From the NCBI GenBank assembly GCA_026419775.2, contig JAOPGA020001272.1:1-37958 (forward strand): a stretch of DNA of 37,958 nt. Reading direction: 5' to 3'. Of the stretch, positions 1 to 9,160 are shown piece by piece. This DNA comes from Acrasis kona. Taxonomy: Eukaryota; Heterolobosea; Eutetramitea; Acrasida; Acrasidae. The translations under genes were made by a program, and so were the position numbers. The first letter of the stretch is position 1; each line of letters opens with the position of its first letter. The notes under the pieces were generated by a model that saw nothing but the letters and a program-made list of their open reading frames with translations, searched no databases and was not told where the DNA came from.

Positions 1-440
1 TTGGAATTGTTATTGATATCTTTGTAAAAGTTCCACTTCAGTTCTTTATCACAAATGTCATGTACTCTGCCATCATGTACTGTCTCACACAGGCCTTGTT
101 TGGACACTCTGAATCTGCTGATGCTTTGGAACATGCAAAGGTGAGACGTCTTAACATTGTCGACGAGGAGCATGCAGATTTTGTTGATAAGATTTTTGAA
201 AGTTATTCATTAGAAAGTCCTGACCAAGACCACCAGAACGACAATAACGATGAAATTTTGATTCAAATGAGGAGATCATCGATTGTTAGTGAGAGCAAAA
301 GACCACAGGACAGCTTGATGAAACAAATGTTCACAAATAAATTCATCAACGCACTACCTCCACTTCCGGCATCACCAACCACACCAAACGGAACTAAACT
401 CACATCCTACTCTCCTCATGGAACAGAGAACCATTTCTAA
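1..440 (+). CDS. C-terminal part of an unrecognised membrane protein (partial)
   Basis: The frame is open from the left edge (first full codon at base 3) to TAA at 438-440, giving 145 residues with the N-terminus outside the window. The first ~40 residues are strongly hydrophobic (VPLQFFITNVMYSAIMYCL) and read as one or two membrane segments. They are followed by a hydrophilic, probably cytosolic tail with acidic stretches, a basic/serine patch (MRRSSIVSESKR) and a proline-rich end. The first segment loosely resembles the membrane part of an ABC-2 type transporter, but no family-defining motif is visible and I do not assign one. An AATAAA lies 18 bases after the stop. The gene converges with the hydrolase gene at 475-2395, with only 34 bases between stop codons. 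Confidence 0.6.
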   Translation, partial: GIVIDIFVKVPLQFFITNVMYSAIMYCLTQALFGHSESADALEHAKVRRLNIVDEEHADFVDKIFESYSLESPDQDHQNDNNDEILIQMRRSSIVSESKRPQDSLMKQMFTNKFINALPPLPASPTTPNGTKLTSYSPHGTENHF

Positions 441-458
441 AACATTAAAACTTTCATT

Positions 459-476
459 AATAAACAATAATTTATT
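459..476. terminator. Bidirectional poly(A) signal between convergent genes
   Basis: AATAAA on the + strand (459-464) serves the gene ending at 440. TTTATT at 471-476, which is AATAAA on the - strand, overlaps the stop codon (475-477) of the leftward gene. Two opposed signals within 18 bases fit convergent genes sharing a short 3' region. Use in vivo is inferred. Confidence 0.6.
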
Positions 477-2395
477 AGACACATTCCTGAGTGGAACCTG
501 CTGGATTACATTTCAAAACACCCTCACTCCATTTAGTAGAACAACAATTACTTTCACATTCGGAACTATGTTCACATTGTTGCCAATCCTTCTTCTTGTG
601 CGATGGAGTTGGAGCCGGTGGGGGAGGAGGTGGAACAGGACCAGAACCACCAGGATAAACCTTGTAAGCCCAATCAAAGTGTCCATTCTCAAAGTTTGGT
701 AATGACACATCCAATGAACCCGTTCTACATTCTGCACGCCAACTGTTGGTAATCCTACCGCCGATGGTATCCCAAATCTCCACGGTGTTATTTCTTTGCG
801 ACATGCTACAAGGCACCCTGACGCTGACTCCATAAAATGTTTTCGTTCCACCTCCATAGCGAGCGTTACCCCATACATGCTCTCTACTCTGGGCCCATCC
901 TAAAGTGATTCCACTTCCACTCACAGCCTTTGATCTGATGCCTCCATTGTTGATTTGAGGTTCGATGGGTGACAGTCCGTCAAGTCGTTGTGATTTCATG
1001 AAGTTTGCGATGCCTGTGAAACGATAGTATAGATTCTTTGGTTCCACCCAATTCTGCCACCACCATGTGAAACCGCTTCCACCGGCACCACATGCCATGC
1101 TTCCCCACATCTCGTTGTGAAGGATCCAGCCGTTGGGATCTTCAAGTCCCTTCCAGTTGGGATCTTTGTAACTTGGACCGAACTCTCCTACAAAGTAAGG
1201 CTTGTTGAATTGTTGGACTCTGCCGGGTAGGTTGACATATACGAACGAACCCAAAAAGTCTTTCCATGGGTCGGAATAGGAATGGAACTGATTAAAGTCC
1301 ATGGCCCAGTCTGTTGTTTTTGACCAGTTTGGATTCCAATCAGAGAAGGATGTGGTGATCAAGTGACCGTAGGGATCAACCTTCTTGACGAATTGAGCAA
1401 AGTGTTGATGCCACTTTCCAGCGGCTTCAATGTAGGAAGTGAATTTTTTCAAATGATCTTGTTCGTTCCACATTTCCCAAGCGTGAATGGAAGCAGACCA
1501 TCCCCATCTGGCAATTTGATAACGTAGCCTTCGCTCCATGAACTGGATGGCTTCTTGATTGACCCAAACTTGATCAGGATCGCTCAGAGGACCTCCATTT
1601 CTCTTGTTGTAAGGGCTTCCATCCCAATCCTGAGAATTAGCACCACCAAAGTGACCGTGCCAATTCATTGAGAATAGCACAGTGAACCCGTTGTCGTCAC
1701 ACCACTGAATAATCTTGTCGATGGATTGATGGTTCCATTGAGAGCTTTCGTAGTTACCTACGTGCTGTTCGATTTGGAAGTGCCATAATTGTGTCCTGTT
1801 TTATTTTAGAAGAATGGAATTTTGTAGTGAATTACCAGATGCGAATAAAGTTTCCACCAGCAGACTTTAGCTTTGACATCCAATTTTGGTAGTTGTTAAA
1901 CCAGTCGTCGCCTTTATTGCTATCTGACCAGGCAATGTTCTCTCCGATGGGCCATATGTTGGATTGATCATGGCTTCTTACAAAATACTTGTGGTCTTTG
2001 CTTGACACGCGAACATATCCGGGCTTGTTGGATGCTACAGCTTCAAAGCTTCCTTGTACTTTGTCTGAACCAGAATGGTCCTTCGCCGTTAGTGTGAAGC
2101 TCCACCTTCCAACTTGAGAGGCAGAGAAACGACACAACCACCTAGACCTTCCATCAACAGTACCCCAGAAGCAAGGCAGGTTTGTTTGCTTACCATCCGG
2201 TGCTACAAAGTCTGCTGATACATCAATTTGGCCTGGATCATATTTATTGTTATAGTCATTGGCAAGATTGAAACCAATGTCTATTCTCTTGAATAGCCCA
2301 AACTTGTCACCGTCCAAAGAGGGGCCAGAGGAGAACTTTGCACCGAACGACGCAGTGGCAATGAGAAGAAGCACCAAGCACAGAAGCAAGTGCAT
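475..2395 (-). CDS. Secreted GH5-like glycoside hydrolase with N-terminal DUF5060-like domain and Cys-rich tail
   Basis: Two exons (2395-1836, 1795-475) separated by a 40-nt GT-AG intron give 626 aa. Residues 1-18 are a signal peptide (MHLLLCLVLLLIATASFG). Residues ~35-140 form a beta-rich domain with the W-x-C-R-F-S then G-x-W-S-F-T pattern of DUF5060, which precedes catalytic barrels in several polysaccharide hydrolases. The barrel follows, with a likely acid/base Glu in HAWEMWNEQD and a likely nucleophile Glu in KPYFVGEFGPSY, as in clan GH-A. The C-terminus has a run of prolines (PPPPPPAPTPS) and then a ~35-residue module with six cysteines (CEHSSECESNCC, later CNPAG and CV), perhaps a carbohydrate-binding module. 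Substrate is not determined. The stop codon TAA forms part of AATAAA. Family-level assignment is solid; the exact CAZy family is inferred. Confidence 0.82.
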
Positions 2396-2467
2396 TTTCT
2401 GAATTTGATTTGATAAAACGTCAATTTTGATTGATCGCGGGCTATTAAATAAAAAAATCCGACGAAA

Positions 2468-2482
2468 TTAGGCCAGGCCTAA
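2468..2482. repeat. Perfect 7+1+7 palindrome (TTAGGCC A GGCCTAA)
   Basis: The inverted repeat TTAGGCC-A-GGCCTAA is exact. It lies about 75 bases upstream of the hydrolase start codon at 2395 and 66 bases upstream of the small ORF at 2548. A short perfect dyad in an intergenic promoter suggests a binding site for a dimeric regulator; no second copy was noticed in the window. Confidence 0.5.
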
Positions 2483-2547
2483 CAAACACAACGATTATCA
2501 GGAACTTTGTGGGCGAATCATTCGACTTGTTCTATAACTTCTTTTTA

Positions 2548-2676
2548 ATGAAGATTCAAAAAGATCAAGATGAAATATTAAAAATTTATAATTTATTTAC
2601 AAGTTGTGCTGATCCATTTGTTAAAGATTACATGCTAATATGCGCTCTTTATGGGATCATATACAGAACTCATTAA
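2548..2676 (+). CDS. Possible 42-aa small ORF
   Basis: ATG to TAA, 42 residues, beginning MKIQKDQDEILKIYNLFTS and ending with a hydrophobic stretch (YMLICALYGIIYRTH). The frame stays open for about 60 codons upstream, but without any ATG. Composition looks protein-like (amphipathic, single Cys residues). I recognise no family, and it may be chance or a decayed exon. Confidence 0.25.
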   Translation: MKIQKDQDEILKIYNLFTSCADPFVKDYMLICALYGIIYRTH

Positions 2677-2741
2677 CTTTGTGGAAAATAGTGTCATCAC
2701 AATAATGAAAAACAATTTAATTTACAAAAGTAATATTTAAT

Positions 2742-3358
2742 TTACTTCCATCCAAATAATTCAACTTCAAAGACCAAAGTGGAGTTTCCTGGGATTGCTC
2801 TTGGTACACCACGCTCACCGTATGCATATTCCTAAATCGCTATTAAATAAAAAGCTTTTTGACAAACTTACAGGGCGGAGGACGAAAACACTCTTCTCAC
2901 CTTTCTTCATGCTAGCGACACCGATATCCCTATAGGTTGTCAAAAAGGACGAACATGTGAATTTCTTACCATCCTTTAATCACTTGGCCGGCTCCTAACC
3001 TGAATTCGAATAGTTTGTTACGATCCTTGCTTGAATCAAACTTTTGCCCATTTTGGAATGTTCCTGTGTAGTGAACCTGAACAGTTGATCCATTCTTTGG
3101 ACTTTCACCCTCACCTTGGGTGATGATTGTTTTGACTACACCTTCGTCTGATGTTAGCGAGATCTTTTCTTCAGCAGAGACATTTTTAGCAGTAGAGTAC
3201 AATGCGACGCCAAAGGCGGCACTTCCGACAACACCGGTTTGAATTCTGGAGCTTTGAAGAATTCTTTGCGTTACTCCAGGGCTTACAAGGGGCGAAACAC
3301 CAATACGAGAGAACCCTCTTAGGGATGATGTAAATCTTGATAGTGGGGCACGGATCAT
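2742..3358 (-). CDS. FKBP-type peptidyl-prolyl isomerase with mitochondrial-type presequence
   Basis: Three exons (3358-2970, 2929-2872, 2831-2742) with two introns of exactly 40 nt encode 178 aa. Residues ~1-60 are rich in Arg and Ser and lack acidic residues ([20 protein letters not shown]), as expected of a mitochondrial targeting peptide. The remainder is one FKBP domain that matches FKBP12 in order: [29 protein letters not shown], and the closing [11 protein letters not shown]. The drug- and substrate-pocket residues Tyr, Phe-Asp, Val-Ile, Trp and Tyr are present, so it should be an active prolyl isomerase. ATTAAA directly follows the stop codon. A mitochondrial location is inferred from the presequence; an inner-membrane hydrophobic segment ([13 protein letters not shown]) could also retain it in the membrane. 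Confidence 0.9.
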
Positions 3359-3797
3359 TATTTATTTTCCAAGGTTGTCTGTTTATTTACAAAATATTTA
3401 CCCAACTCTGCCGGTCTAGAATTCTCCGAAAAAATAAGACCATCCTTGAATCATTCAGTCGGTATAAAACCTTGTTCTGCTCCAACCCAAGAGGTTACCT
3501 GGCGTTGGCTTGACAAAAATCTTTCGAAAGTTTGGTTAGGATCTAATGTCGAAATGGAACGATACACATTGAACCAAACATTTGTACAAAAAGTTATAGA
3601 GTTTGCTCTTTAAAACTCCGCTTCTCTTTTGCTTGCATATAATCCACATCTATTTAGTCGAGGTAAATTACATACACAATTTCCATCGTGTTCTTCAAGG
3701 TAATGCTACACTAATAGCATGGTTACTATTGGTTAGAAAGAGTTTAAAAGGTAGCGATGAAGACTATTTTATCTAAAAGATATTTATGTGTACATGT
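3359..3797. other. Intergenic region, no recognised gene
   Basis: This lies upstream of FKBP and downstream of the 62-aa gene. On the + strand one frame is open from about 3352 to TAA at 3611-3613 (e.g. TQEVTWRWLDKNL, NQTFVQKVIEFAL) but has no early ATG, so it is not called as a gene. A 12-base match to the U6 snRNA sequence TGGAACGATACA occurs near 3555 without the rest of U6. Nothing else is supported. Confidence 0.5.
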
Positions 3798-3986
3798 TTA
3801 CTTCTTGGGGTGTCCCTCAGCATCTGTCTCACCCTTTAGGTATGGGCATTCGTTAGCCTTAGCTCCGGCTTCCTCCTTAGCAACGTTGAGTGCTTCAGCA
3901 GCTCCCTTATCGTTGTATACTTGCTTGACGTGCTCATAGGCGTCTCCTAGAACTTCTTTGTGTGTCTCAATAACCTTGGAATCCAT
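3798..3986 (-). CDS. Unrecognised 62-aa hydrophilic protein
   Basis: A single-exon ORF runs from ATG (context CAACAACATGG) to TAA. The product is helical and charged (MDSKVIETHKEVLGDAYEHV ... GAAEALNVAKEEAGAKANE), with one Cys in ECPYLKGETDAEGHPKK. There is no signal peptide or membrane segment, so a soluble cytosolic protein is likely. The upstream side has a CCAAT motif on the coding strand and an A/C-rich leader typical of efficiently translated genes. A variant CATAAA lies ~14 bases after the stop. I do not recognise a family; the amphipathic helix plus conserved-looking CPYL tail suggests a real, perhaps abundant, small protein. Confidence 0.6.
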   Translation of the reverse strand: MDSKVIETHKEVLGDAYEHVKQVYNDKGAAEALNVAKEEAGAKANECPYLKGETDAEGHPKK

Positions 3987-4522
3987 GTTGTTGTGTTGTT
4001 TTTGTTATAATAATGTGGACTGGGCAGTTTTCTTGCTTTTATTTTCGAATATTCTCCGTATCAGCCGATAATTTTTCTACGTGAAACTCACCTATTGGCT
4101 ATGAAAGTAGATCGCGTTGTAAGATTCCTCCTAATCCCCAAATATAACATTCTGATTGATTTCTAATGTTTATTTATATCAACGGGTTTTAAAAACTTAG
4201 AGACATTTATTTTCTATTAAACATTGCTCTTCTTTTTGTTTCAACACAATATCTAAAAAGCTGCGCTTGTTGAAAGTAATTTCAACTGTTATTAATTCAT
4301 AATCGCTGGACCTTATAGAGATGCTCCAGAATTCATGGTCGGCAATCTCTTAGCAAAGTTTGGTTGTATCAGACGATCCATGCAACTAGACAGAGTTGGT
4401 TTAGCAAAGTATATAATCTAGAGCAGTAGTGCAGAGCAAAATGTCTACAAAAGAACTGAATAAATACAAATGTTCAGAGTACATATTCGGGCAATAATCA
4501 ATACAACATCATAAATTAAGAT
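3987..4522. other. Intergenic region with a possible spliced small gene
   Basis: The left part is the promoter of the 62-aa gene. The right part contains a possible two-exon + strand small gene at 4335-4497, listed separately. Apart from these I see no RNA gene or repeat. Confidence 0.5.
4335..4497 (+). CDS. Possible small spliced gene (about 40 aa)
   Basis: Exon 4335-4394 (MVGNLLAKFGCIRRSMQLDR) could splice over a 40-nt intron (4395-4434, GTTGGT...TGCAG) into 4435-4497 (SKMSTKELNKYKCSEYIFGQ, TAA). Intron length and frame continuity fit the rest of the window, and the gene would converge with the one ending at 4523. The upstream frame is also open back to about 4300, so further exons are possible. 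No homolog is recognised and a chance fit is possible. Confidence 0.28.
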
Positions 4523-5394
4523 TTATTTTTGAGCTGGATTTATTGTTGCCTTAGATAACGTCCTAAAAGTATTCTCTGATATATATAAATTTTTCTTCTC
4601 CCAGTCAAACATGAGACCATTTATTTCGGTACCGTTCACGCGTATGGTCGAATGTAATTTTCCGTTAGGTTTTAAAACCGTAATTTGTCCTACATTTGCT
4701 TCTCCTTCTTGACCTGCCTCAGTAAAGTCAAAGTTTGACACGTATAGTAATCCGGACGAATCACATGCCAATGCCATGGGACCAAGTCCGCCTGAGAACT
4801 GATGAAAAACAGAGCAGTGGTATACTCCTGCAGGCTTTTGAACGAACCGCAGCACTCTGTTCATCATGGTTTCAGCTACGTATACGATATCCTCCTTTGG
4901 TGATAAAGCGATTCCGCTCGGATAAGCCAGGCACTCGTACGCAAGTGGCTGAATTTGATCCCCGTTTAAACAGAAAACACTGCCTTTAGGGTTCTGGATA
5001 CTTGTTTCACCAATATGTCCACTATCTGTAAAAAACATGACTCCATTTTTATCGAAGACGAGTTGATTTGGTCCTCTTAATTGTCTATTTTCATATTCTG
5101 ATATTTCTTCTGTTAGTTCGCCTGTATTCTGGTCTAATGTGACTGATAGAATTAGACTTGTTGATGTTTAATAAACCTACGTATCGCCTGCCTTGCAAAG
5201 TCACAAACGTACATTCGATCGTCCGCATTAAAGCAAACACAGTTAGGTGCTCCCTTTGTGTTTCCTACAACACTAACATCATCATCCTCTACTACGCTAA
5301 TATCGCCCGTCTCTGGAGAACAAAAGTACAACTTCCCATCATTGCTAAAACAAGGCGATGCAATTTTGGACTGGCTTTCTATCAGTGTTTCCAT
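4523..5394 (-). CDS. SMP-30/gluconolactonase-like (SGL) six-bladed beta-propeller protein
   Basis: Two exons (5394-5181, 5142-4523) around a 38-nt intron give 277 aa. Family hallmarks are in order: CFSNDGKLYFCSPETGDI, then MYVCDFARQAIL, then the motif GPNQLVFDKNG-MFFTDSG-HIGETS (metal-binding Asn and Asp of the SGL fold), YPSGIALSPKEDIVYVAET, a GLGPMALACDSSGLLYVSNF blade, and the closing NGLMFDWEKKNLYISENT. Members are lactonases or strictosidine-synthase-like hydrolases; the natural substrate here is unknown. There is no signal peptide, so it is probably cytosolic. The stop codon TAA sits inside AATAAA (4522-4527). Confidence 0.85.
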
Positions 5395-5616
5395 CTAATG
5401 GTTTCTACGGGTTGTAATAATTTAAATTGAGCGCCTAGAATTCAATAGTTATTGTAAAATGAATCGATGTCAGCGTCTATCATTGTCTCGCGGAAATCCA
5501 CCTAAATTGTTGGCACATCTTCTTATGACCTTGTTAAGATACTGTCCTCCAATAATTGACTAAATATACAGCCCTCTGGTGGAGTCAACCAATCTTACAA
5601 CACAAAAACCAGTGAC

Positions 5617-6492
5617 ATGAGCAGCAATAACAACAACCTACCAATAGTCATTGGAAGCATCATCGGAGGCACTTTAATCGGATATGCTCTATCGAGATCT
5701 CTATCCAAACAGCCAGAGCCCGTCGTTATGATCAAAGAAGATGAAGCCTTAATCAACAAGTTGAGCTTAGCTAAGATTGAAAACGAAGAACTTCGAAAGA
5801 GAATATTACTTTTGCAAAATGCTGCGACAACCATCTCAGACAACAACGATCAGTTAGAGAAGGAAGAAGTCGATCTACTGGAACTAATCAAGAAGAATGA
5901 GGACGAGAAAAGGCAGTTAGAAGAGCAACTAAGGAGAGAGTTTGCCCTAAAAGAGGAGTCGTTAGAAATTGAACAGCGAAAACAAATCGAGTCGTTGATG
6001 GAGCAACTAAACGCAGAGACTAGACAAAAGAAGGATTCTATAAGGAAGGTAGCATCTCTAGAACTTCAACTCGCAGCCAAAACAATTACCACCCCATCTG
6101 ACGATCAGGAACAAATCACATTAGATTCCGTCGTTAACATTAAAAAGAAGAACCCAAGAAGAAAGAAGAAGCAAGATGATCTGGAAAAGTCCACAGAGAA
6201 TGTTCAATTGGTCGAATCACAAGACGGCACACAAGAAGGAGCGACTGTAGAAAAAAAGAACCCAAGAAGAAGGAAGAAACAAGACGACCTGGAAAAGTCC
6301 ACAGAGAATGTTCAATTGGTTGACTCGCCAAAGTTGGAAGACAGCACACAAGAAACACAAGGAGAGACCGCAGAAAAAAAGAAAAAATCATATTCAAATA
6401 GAGGAGGAAGAGGACGCAGAGGCGGAAAAGCCACCGTTGCAGGAGGAACACTGGTTAATTCACAATATTTAACGAATTCCATCACAGAATAA
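5617..6492 (+). CDS. Membrane-anchored coiled-coil protein with duplicated basic repeat and RGG tail
   Basis: A single exon encodes 291 aa. One N-terminal hydrophobic segment (LPIVIGSIIGGTLIGYAL, residues ~8-25) should anchor it in a membrane, probably the ER, without a cleavable signal. Residues ~45-150 are a long charged coiled coil. Two near-identical 23-residue repeats follow (core KKNPRRKKKQDDLEKST then ENVQLV; bases 6145-6213 and 6253-6321), and the tail is KSYSNRGGRGRRGGK. The layout of one TM, basic lysine-rich repeats and coiled coil recalls ribosome-receptor/p180-type and RNA-binding anchors, but this is architectural analogy only. The stop TAA is part of AATAAA (6488-6493). The gene converges with the Sds3-like gene, with 24 bases between stops. 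Confidence 0.75.
   Translation: MSSNNNNLPIVIGSIIGGTLIGYALSRSLSKQPEPVVMIKEDEALINKLSLAKIENEELRKRILLLQNAATTISDNNDQLEKEEVDLLELIKKNEDEKRQLEEQLRREFALKEESLEIEQRKQIESLMEQLNAETRQKKDSIRKVASLELQLAAKTITTPSDDQEQITLDSVVNIKKKNPRRKKKQDDLEKSTENVQLVESQDGTQEGATVEKKNPRRRKKQDDLEKSTENVQLVDSPKLEDSTQETQGETAEKKKKSYSNRGGRGRRGGKATVAGGTLVNSQYLTNSITE
6145..6321 (+). repeat. Two-copy intragenic duplication (108-bp period)
   Basis: Copies at 6145-6213 and 6253-6321 encode KKNPRR(K/R)KKQDDLEKST-ENVQLV. The 3' halves are identical for 28 bases (from GAAAAGTCCACAGAG onward), indicating a recent in-frame duplication of 36 codons. Confidence 0.85.
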
Positions 6493-6516
6493 AAAAATTG
6501 TATAAAAGTTTACATC

Positions 6517-7347
6517 TTAACTATTATGTTTCTTGCCTGTCCCAGTTCGTGTTCGGTTGATCTGCGTCAAGTCGTCATTTATTTCATCCTTGCTCAAAAC
6601 AAACTCTAATTCTTTATTTGCTGGCAGTCTTTTCTTTTTAGTGTAATTTTCGTAAGTCATTGCATTCTTAAGGTCCCTTTGTGTGAGATTTGGCTGATTA
6701 GCACTAGATAGAGAATCTGATTCCTTGGTTCTTTTTCGTAACGTTCGTCCGCCTTTATCTGTAGAAGCTACACATGTTGACGAGTGGATGAAAAAAAAAT
6801 CTACTTACGGTCTTCAAGGCTCTTTTCTTTCAACCGTCTCTCTTTATCGATCAAATTGTTTAAAAACTGCTCTTGGAACATGTTAATGTCATTCTACAAT
6901 TTACGGGTGTGGACTGGATGTGAGAGCTTACCTGACAGTCATTTATCGCTTGCTGTTTTTCGGAGGAGAATACATTGTTGGCAGCTTCAATCTGCATGTC
7001 TCGATACCGCTCGGACACTTTGATCCTGACCATTTTTATTTTTTTGAAATCTTCAATTTTTTTTAAAAGTTCAGCATTCTTGCCTACAGCCACAATCACA
7101 CTGACGATCTAAAAAAACAACACGAACCATTTTGTACTTCGAGAATTTCATCCCTCGTTTGTTTTAGTTTCGTTTCAATCAGCAGCGCACTGTCCAAATC
7201 GGAGGCCTCTTTGCTTTTATCGTCCTGCGTAGTGTCCATTTCGTCGCCACCGCCCTTCTTTTTTTGTTTATTCGCCGCGACATTTAACTTTGTGGTGGAT
7301 CCATTATCGGTCATATGATGGTCCTCGTCCTCATTCGCTGTGGGCAT
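6517..7347 (-). CDS. Sds3/BRMS1-family (SIN3-HDAC corepressor) subunit
   Basis: Four exons are inferred: 7347-7128, 7083-6932, 6893-6809 and 6767-6517, with introns of 44, 38 and 41 nt, giving 235 aa. After an acidic, low-complexity N-terminus, residues ~50-140 form a continuous coiled coil with the Sds3 pattern: E-T-K-L-K-Q-T-R-D-E-I, K-N-A-E-L-L-K-K-I-E-D-F, S-E-R-Y-R-D-M-Q-I-E-A, F-S-S-E-K-Q-Q-A, then a second run ending F-L-N-N-L-I-D-K-E-R-R-L. The C-terminus has LEFVLSKDEINDDLTQI, resembling the short SDS3/BRMS1 motif that precedes the end. By family it should be a nuclear dimerising scaffold of a Sin3-Rpd3 type deacetylase complex. The last intron has a second in-frame acceptor (ending at 6759), which would drop three residues. 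No AATAAA is seen near the stop. Confidence 0.72.
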
Positions 7348-7509
7348 ATTGGTGGTATATTAATGTCGGCCGATCAAAGGGTGAGATTAAACAACTTTGT
7401 GGACAACCAGAAAAGTACAATTTTTGCATAACCGTGCAAAACAACATGGTTTACCTCTTTATTTATATACCCAACAACAATCATATAAAAAACAAAGTTT
7501 ATTACAACA

Positions 7510-9160
7510 TTAGAATTGATCGCTGCCCGTGACGATGCAATCATCAATCTTTAAAATCATCTTGACCACTTGAGTGGCGAGCCTCAGCTGTTGTTGCTTG
7601 CCGATCAGCGTCTCGAACACGCCCTGCGTCCGCATATCAGAATTACCGCTGCCGACGGCATCCACTCCAATCCTTGGATTCTTGGTCTTTAATTGTTCGC
7701 TCTTGATCTTTGACAGGTGATCGATGCTGTTCAGACCAGAATTCTCTGCGAGAGCAATGGGCACCGCATCCAACGCGTCGGCGAACGCCCTCAACGCATA
7801 CTGCTCCACGCTGGAAATCTTGTCGGCCTCCTCGCCGATGCGCAAGCTGCAGGCAATCTCCGCGCTGCCTCCGCCGTAAACGATGCGATTGTCCCTGATC
7901 AAATTACGCACCACGCACAGCGCATCGTGAATGGCTCTCTTTGCCTCCTCGATGATCATCTTGTTTCCTCCCCTCACAAAGATGGTGACCGCTTTGGTGT
8001 TGGCACAATTCTCGATGAACAACATGCGATCCTTGACGGTGCCGAAGGTGACCTCCCTGACCAATCCTGCACTGCCCAACTTGGCAGCGTCCAATTCTTC
8101 GAAGCGAGGAACGATCCTTCCGCCGGTGGCGATGGCGATCAGTTCAATCTCCACTCCGCCCACCCAACGAACGGCAGGCAGTTCGTTCTGCAGCAACAAG
8201 TGATTGGCCTCGTCGTCGAATCCCCACTGGCAAATCACCAGGTTGGCGCCAGAGTCCTTGCACTGCTTGACCTGGTTCACAAAGTACTCTTGTTCTTGTC
8301 TGTACAACTTTTCGTATTGCTCCTTGTCCTCGATCACGATGGTGTTCTTCGTTTTTGGTTTGGGAGGTTCGAACGGACACGTCAAGATTGCAATCTTTGC
8401 GTCCTTTACCACTTTTTGCATTTGAGGATGGCTCATGTCCTTGTCGACGACGATTCCGTCCACCAGGCACGAATCCTCCAATTTACCTCCGGTCTTTCCT
8501 TGGATCTTGATGAGGTCCAAGTTCACGTCCTTGCGCTCCAAATCGGCAACGTCCAGGACGGCCTTGACGCAAATGTCCGCGAATTTCTCCTTGTGTTTGT
8601 TGATGATCTTCGATGTGATGGTGGTTTGTGCTGTTTTGACCAATGGTTCCAAATTATCCTTGTTGAATTCCAGCTTGTCGCTGATCCTTGCCAATTCTTC
8701 CACGCCAATGTCGCACGCCTTTTCGAAGCCGTCGCTGATTCTTGTGGGATGGATTCCCTTGTCCAATAGGGTCAATGCATGTTCTAGGAGCGCACCTGCC
8801 AAGACTACGACGCCGGTGGTTCCATCTCCAATTTCATCATCCTGCGATTGTGACAGGTCCACCAAAAGTTTTGCTACTTGATGTTGTACTTCCATTTGAT
8901 CCAAGATTGTGGCGCCGTCGTTTGTTACGGTGACGTCTCCATCACCACTTACAAGCATCTTGTCCATTCCACGTGGACCTAGAGATGTTCTTAAAAGTTT
9001 TGCGATTGAAGTACTAGCGAGGATGTTTGACTGGTTGTGAGATGATGGATTGGATTATCGAAAATACCTTTTGTGCATCATAACCCTTCAAGCGTTGCTT
9101 CTTATCTTGTTCTCTCAAGATGATAAATGGTCTTCCTGATTCATCAAAAATTACGGACAT
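7510..9160 (-). CDS. CCT5: T-complex protein 1 subunit epsilon (CCT5)
   Basis: Two exons (9160-9068, 9030-7510) flank a 37-nt intron; the product is 537 aa, the usual length. It starts [19 protein letters not shown] and contains the epsilon-specific [20 protein letters not shown], the ATP motif [15 protein letters not shown], and the C-terminal hinge [13 protein letters not shown] and [14 protein letters not shown]5 is one of eight subunits of the cytosolic group II chaperonin ring that folds actin and tubulin. The gene is noticeably richer in G+C and in preferred codons than its neighbours, as expected for a highly expressed protein. AATAAA follows the stop by seven bases. Confidence 0.97.

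Larger units (their letters stand above)
2396..2741. other. Intergenic region with a small ORF and a palindrome
   Basis: This holds the promoter side of the leftward hydrolase gene, including AT-rich TATTTAATAG about 50 bases upstream of its ATG, and the 3' side of FKBP. It also contains the palindrome at 2468-2482 and a 42-codon open frame at 2548-2676, listed separately. Confidence 0.6.

Noticed and set aside
3550-3570. U6 snRNA-like 12-mer TGGAACGATACA
   Set aside because: The ACAGAGA box, the AGC triad and the 3' stem are missing, so it is not U6.
7717-8769. 350-codon frame antisense to CCT5
   Set aside because: It lies entirely over the GC-rich CCT5 coding sequence on the other strand. 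Such shadows arise from codon bias, and CCT5 is certain.
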